In this document: one piece after another, positions 7,152 through 10,181 of the stretch
Numbering within the stretch: position 1 is the stretch's first letter
How the letters are laid out: the number at the start of each line of letters is the position of its first letter
DNA from: Chloroflexi bacterium RBG_16_51_16
Lineage (GTDB): Bacteria > Chloroflexota > Anaerolineae > Anaerolineales > Villigracilaceae
DNA length: 10,181 nucleotides
Reading direction: 5' to 3'
NCBI GenBank assembly: GCA_001796785.1
Contig: MGNL01000126.1
Span: 375-10,555, forward strand
Position numbers and translations under genes: made by a program
Notes under the pieces: generated by a model
Seen by the model: only the letters and a program-made list of their open reading frames with translations
What the model was told of the DNA's origin: nothing
Databases searched by the model: none

Positions 7152-7155
7152 CTCC
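7152..7155 (-). promoter_or_regulatory. Ribosome binding site of the cyclase gene
   Basis: The minus strand reads GGAG followed by AGAAGG and the ATG at 7145, a spacing of six bases. It is one of the clear ribosome sites inside the operon. The two genes downstream lack such a site. Confidence 0.7.
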
Positions 7156-7173
7156 AGTTTGTCTGCAGCATGG

Positions 7174-8418
7174 CTAGATCTTTTGTTTTTCCGCGATCGC
7201 TAGAAGTGCGTCGACAAATATTTTCATCGGCGGCCGAACTAATCCCGCGCCTACCTGACCCACGCCCGCGTTCTTATGGGCGATGCCCGTGTTGATCCTG
7301 GGTGTGATGCCAAGCTCGACCACCTTGCGGAGGTCGATGCCCGTGGGCGAGCCTCGGAAATCCAGGGCAGGCAGGCTGAAATAGCGGTTCTCTGATGCGG
7401 TGATCTCATACATTTCAAGCGTTGCGTTGAGGGCGTCTTTCGGTGTTCCCCCGACAAAGGTCACGATGGCAGGAGCGGAGGCCATGGCAAAACCACCGAT
7501 GCCAGCCGTCTCCGTGATGGCGCTGTCACCGATATCCGGATTCGCATCCGCCTGGGTGAATCCCGAAAAGAACAACCCGACCGGTATCTCAGCGGGCGCG
7601 GTAAACCATTGATCCTCAGCCAGTCCGCTGACCCGGATCCCAAAATCCGTGCCATTGCGTGCCATGGTGGTTACGATGGTGCTGCCCTTCACCCCGTGGG
7701 CTGCATCCGCCATGGCTTTGCATGCTGCCATGACCGGGTTGAGAACACTGAGCGCATTGTCGCCGATAAATTGCAGGACTTCTGCGGCTTGCACGCTGTC
7801 CTTGGCTGTCTTTGATATTGCTGGAGCAAGCAATTTCAGAAAGAGAAGCGATCCGGCTTTATTGCGGTTGTGACCTTCATCGCCCATATGCAGCGCTTCG
7901 GCGATCAAAGCCCGCAGATCGATGGGATTGCCTTGAGATATGGCGCCTCCGACAAGCGGTCCGAGGACATCATTCATCCAGCGCAGACGCTTGAGCACCT
8001 CGTCACTGTAAGCGCCGTAGCGCAGCACCTTCCCGTAGCCTTCGTTGAGGTTGGAGAAAGAACGATTGCCGTGCACTTTGTTTTCAATAATATAGACCTT
8101 CATGGATGGAGAAATGACACCCGCCATGGGTCCGACCGCACCGTGATGGTGACAGGGTTCAAAGCTAACTTCACCCTTTTCTGCCATGGCGATCGCATCT
8201 TTTTCTGATTTTGCCAATCCTTCGAACAGCAAGGCGCCGATCACGGCGCCGCGCAGCGGACCGGACATGCGCGGCCAATCGATGGGCGGCCCGGCATGCA
8301 GGAGAAGATTATCTTTCATCCCCGGGATAACGCGCCGGGCTTCGTCCACACCCGTCAGCATGGGTCGCGCCTCCATCATGCGCTTTACCGCTTTGGCGTT
8401 GGCTGCATCAATACTCAT
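7174..8418 (-). CDS. allG: AllG, DUF1116 protein, predicted oxamic transcarbamylase component
   Basis: A 414-residue DUF1116 protein, very close in length and pattern to E. coli AllG (formerly YlbE, about 419 residues). Shared landmarks along the chain are LLHAGPPIDWPRMSGPLRGA (39-58), PCHHHGAVGPMAG (88-100), SNLNEGYGKVLRYGAY (122-137), RNGTDFGIRVSGL, NPDIGDSAITETAGIGG, and the C-terminal GITPRINTGIAHKNAGVGQV (370-389). AllG acts with AllF and AllH in phosphorolysis of oxalurate to oxamate and carbamoyl phosphate; which subunit holds the active site is not something I can read from the sequence. No signal peptide or membrane segment is seen. The start at 8418 is supported by GAGGG at 8426-8430, seven bases upstream. 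It lies 65 bases after allF, the largest gap within the operon, and 28 bases before the cyclase gene. Confidence 0.93.
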   Translation of the reverse strand: MSIDAANAKAVKRMMEARPMLTGVDEARRVIPGMKDNLLLHAGPPIDWPRMSGPLRGAVIGALLFEGLAKSEKDAIAMAEKGEVSFEPCHHHGAVGPMAGVISPSMKVYIIENKVHGNRSFSNLNEGYGKVLRYGAYSDEVLKRLRWMNDVLGPLVGGAISQGNPIDLRALIAEALHMGDEGHNRNKAGSLLFLKLLAPAISKTAKDSVQAAEVLQFIGDNALSVLNPVMAACKAMADAAHGVKGSTIVTTMARNGTDFGIRVSGLAEDQWFTAPAEIPVGLFFSGFTQADANPDIGDSAITETAGIGGFAMASAPAIVTFVGGTPKDALNATLEMYEITASENRYFSLPALDFRGSPTGIDLRKVVELGITPRINTGIAHKNAGVGQVGAGLVRPPMKIFVDALLAIAEKQKI

Positions 8419-8425
8419 GCGTTTT

Positions 8426-8430
8426 CCCTC
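8426..8430 (-). promoter_or_regulatory. Ribosome binding site of allG
   Basis: The minus strand reads GAGGG, seven bases before the allG ATG at 8418. The 65-base gap between allF and allG otherwise holds no convincing terminator. A run of six A residues and the overlapping palindromes GAGCTC and CTCGAG are visible, but no meaning can be given to them. Confidence 0.65.
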
Positions 8431-8483
8431 GAGCTCCGTTTTTTAAAGATAGGTATTCGAGCTGACATCCCAGGCCCACTTTC

Positions 8484-10175
8484 CTAATTTTTCATCCTGG
8501 CAAGCAGTTCAGCCAGATGTTCGTCTCCGCCTGCCGGTGGACGCCAATCGACCTGCACCGCCTGAACACCCTGGCCGATCAGGCTCGTGTAAAAAGACTC
8601 CAGGCCTATGTTGATAGCTGCCATGGAGATTTTGAACCGGTCCAGGTCAACAGGCACACCTTCGATCGACTTTAGGCTGTGCAATTGTCCCTGGAGGTAA
8701 ATTAACATTTGCGAGAGGGTTTGGAAAACGAGGGCACCGGCTTGCTCGAGTTTTTCGCGCTGGGATTGCATGTTCTGGGGATCCCTCTCCGTTCCCACGA
8801 GTGTGACCAGGACGTTGATATCCTGTTTTTCTGTAATCTGGCGGATCACAGGTGCCAGCTCGCTGGCGGGATCCGGGTGCGAGCCTTCGCCCAGGACGAC
8901 ATCGAGCAGGATCCATCCCGTTTGTGGATCGGCGGCCTCCTGGCGCAACCGGCGGATACGCAGGTCATAATCGATCATTGGATGAAGCCGACCGACCATG
9001 AAATATTCGTCACCCAGATCCAGGATGGTATTGGCCTGGCTGTTCAGCGGGTCGCCGAGGAGCTGATTTTTATTGATCGGTGCATTCGAGTAGAGCGGCG
9101 TGAAGAATGGTTGCAGACCAAGCATCGTTTCATATGCGAGCGTTCCACCTGAAAACAGGCCGCGAATATATTTTCTTTCAGGCAGAGTGCTGCTGGATTG
9201 CTGTTGGTTGACGTCCACTTCCTTCGACCTGATCGAGGAGAGTTGATCCACGGCGAGCCATGCGGCTTCATCGAGGCTCGTTGTAAAAAACAGGTTACCC
9301 ATTCTGCGACCGGGCGGTGGGTAGCCGATAAAATCCACGATCACCGGTTTATCGATCGCAGTTGCGGTTCCCAACACCCTGGCTGCGACTTCCGACGAGG
9401 GAGGTTTGGATACCAGCACGATCACGTGGGTTTCGGGATCACGCCTCATCAGGTCAAGAGCCTGAAGAGTGGTGATGGCGCCAATTTTTTCACTGAGATC
9501 CCGGCTGCCTGTGCCGATGGCCTGTGAAATACCTGCACCCTTCCCGTCAATCTGTGAGCTGATCGCCTGGATGCCGGTACCCGATGCGCCTACAATGCCA
9601 ATGTTGCCTTTGCGCAGACGGTTTGCAAATCCGAGTCCAATGCCGTTCAGGATCGCCGTTCCGCAATCAGGGCCCATCATGAGCAGTCCGTTAGAACGAG
9701 CTTTTTGTTTCAGGCTGAGCTCATCCTCAATGGACACGTTGTCGCTGTAAAGGAAGACGTTCAATTGTGTATCAAGCGCCTGATGTGCGACCGAGGCAGC
9801 GTAACGACCGGGAATGGAGATCAAGGCAATCCCGGCATCGGGGAGAAGGTTGACAGCAGAAGCGAGGCTGTGCGGACGATAATCCTGGCCGTCGACATGG
9901 CGCCGCTGTGCCAGGAGCGAATCCACCTGACCAATTGCGGAGTCGGCTGCTTTGGCAGAGTTCGCCTTCACCACGATAAGGAGATCGTCTGCACTGCAGA
10001 CAACTCCTGCGGGAAGCAGGTTATTTGCGGCAAGTAAGTCCCGATTGGCCGGCGTGGCCATCACCACACCGGCATCCAGGACCTCCGGAAGGGCGAGCAA
10101 GCCTCTCTGCAATTGCATGAGCACGACCGAATCGAGATAGGTGCCGGAGCGAATGACGTGCCTGGTGGTGTTCAT
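8484..10175 (-). CDS. allF: AllF (FdrA family), acyl-CoA synthetase-like predicted oxamic transcarbamylase component
   Basis: A 563-residue protein matching E. coli AllF (formerly FdrA, 555 residues) along its whole length. It has the fold signatures of the succinyl-CoA synthetase alpha subunit: a CoA-ligase-like Rossmann region with SDNVSIEDE (144-152), MGPDCGT (167-173) and GNIGIVGASGTGIQ (190-203), then a second half with LFSGGTLAYE (340-349), DLGDEYFMVGRLHPMID (386-402), LDVVLGEG (424-431), GTERDPQ (461-467) and the C-terminal NIGLESFYTSL and VDWRPPAGG. FdrA was first named as a suppressor of ftsH-related defects, but in E. coli it works with AllG and AllH in oxamic transcarbamylase. The start aligns to within two residues of the E. 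coli N-terminus (RSGTYLDSV against KKGCFQDSV). Only six bases precede it in the window, so promoter and upstream genes are not visible. It is the first gene of the operon as far as can be seen. Confidence 0.94.
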   Translation of the reverse strand: MNTTRHVIRSGTYLDSVVLMQLQRGLLALPEVLDAGVVMATPANRDLLAANNLLPAGVVCSADDLLIVVKANSAKAADSAIGQVDSLLAQRRHVDGQDYRPHSLASAVNLLPDAGIALISIPGRYAASVAHQALDTQLNVFLYSDNVSIEDELSLKQKARSNGLLMMGPDCGTAILNGIGLGFANRLRKGNIGIVGASGTGIQAISSQIDGKGAGISQAIGTGSRDLSEKIGAITTLQALDLMRRDPETHVIVLVSKPPSSEVAARVLGTATAIDKPVIVDFIGYPPPGRRMGNLFFTTSLDEAAWLAVDQLSSIRSKEVDVNQQQSSSTLPERKYIRGLFSGGTLAYETMLGLQPFFTPLYSNAPINKNQLLGDPLNSQANTILDLGDEYFMVGRLHPMIDYDLRIRRLRQEAADPQTGWILLDVVLGEGSHPDPASELAPVIRQITEKQDINVLVTLVGTERDPQNMQSQREKLEQAGALVFQTLSQMLIYLQGQLHSLKSIEGVPVDLDRFKISMAAINIGLESFYTSLIGQGVQAVQVDWRPPAGGDEHLAELLARMKN

Positions 10176-10181
10176 CCCTGA

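Overview
The window is a compact bacterial chromosomal segment in which every gene I can support lies on the minus strand and is therefore read from right to left. Base composition is moderately GC-rich and genes are packed with gaps of about 7 to 80 bases. No RNA gene, insertion sequence, CRISPR array or long repeat was seen. The gene styles (E. coli-like allantoin-operon proteins beside a CoxL-type molybdenum hydroxylase, a berberine-bridge-like flavoprotein and a set of VOC, DUF1801 and AraC proteins) would fit a Chloroflexota (Anaerolineae-like) or other environmental anaerobe or facultative organism. That assignment is a guess from general impression, with no marker gene to support it.

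Right part (10175 down to 2954): a tight five-gene operon. In order of transcription it holds allF (formerly fdrA; 563 aa), allG (formerly ylbE, DUF1116; 414 aa), a metal-dependent cyclase/isatin-hydrolase-like amidohydrolase (259 aa), a xanthine dehydrogenase/CoxL-type molybdopterin large subunit (784 aa) and allH (formerly ylbF, DUF2877; 346 aa). AllF, AllG and AllH are the three components of E. coli oxamic transcarbamylase (oxalurate + Pi to oxamate + carbamoyl phosphate). Here the trio is split by two genes that could make its substrate. A molybdenum hydroxylase could oxidise an N-heterocycle, the cyclase could open a cyclic imide to an N-acylurea, and AllFGH could phosphorolyse that acylurea to carbamoyl phosphate. 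This is the most interesting content of the window. A carbamate kinase and the FAD and [2Fe-2S] subunits of the hydroxylase are not in view.

Middle (2897 to 1488): a cytosolic FAD-linked oxidase of the berberine bridge family with the histidine for covalent FAD attachment but no cysteine for the second bond. Its link to the operon is unclear.

Left part (1435 to 1): a small same-strand cluster of a DUF1801 protein, an AraC-family regulator and a PhnB-like VOC protein cut off by the window edge. This looks like an independent regulatory or stress-type module.
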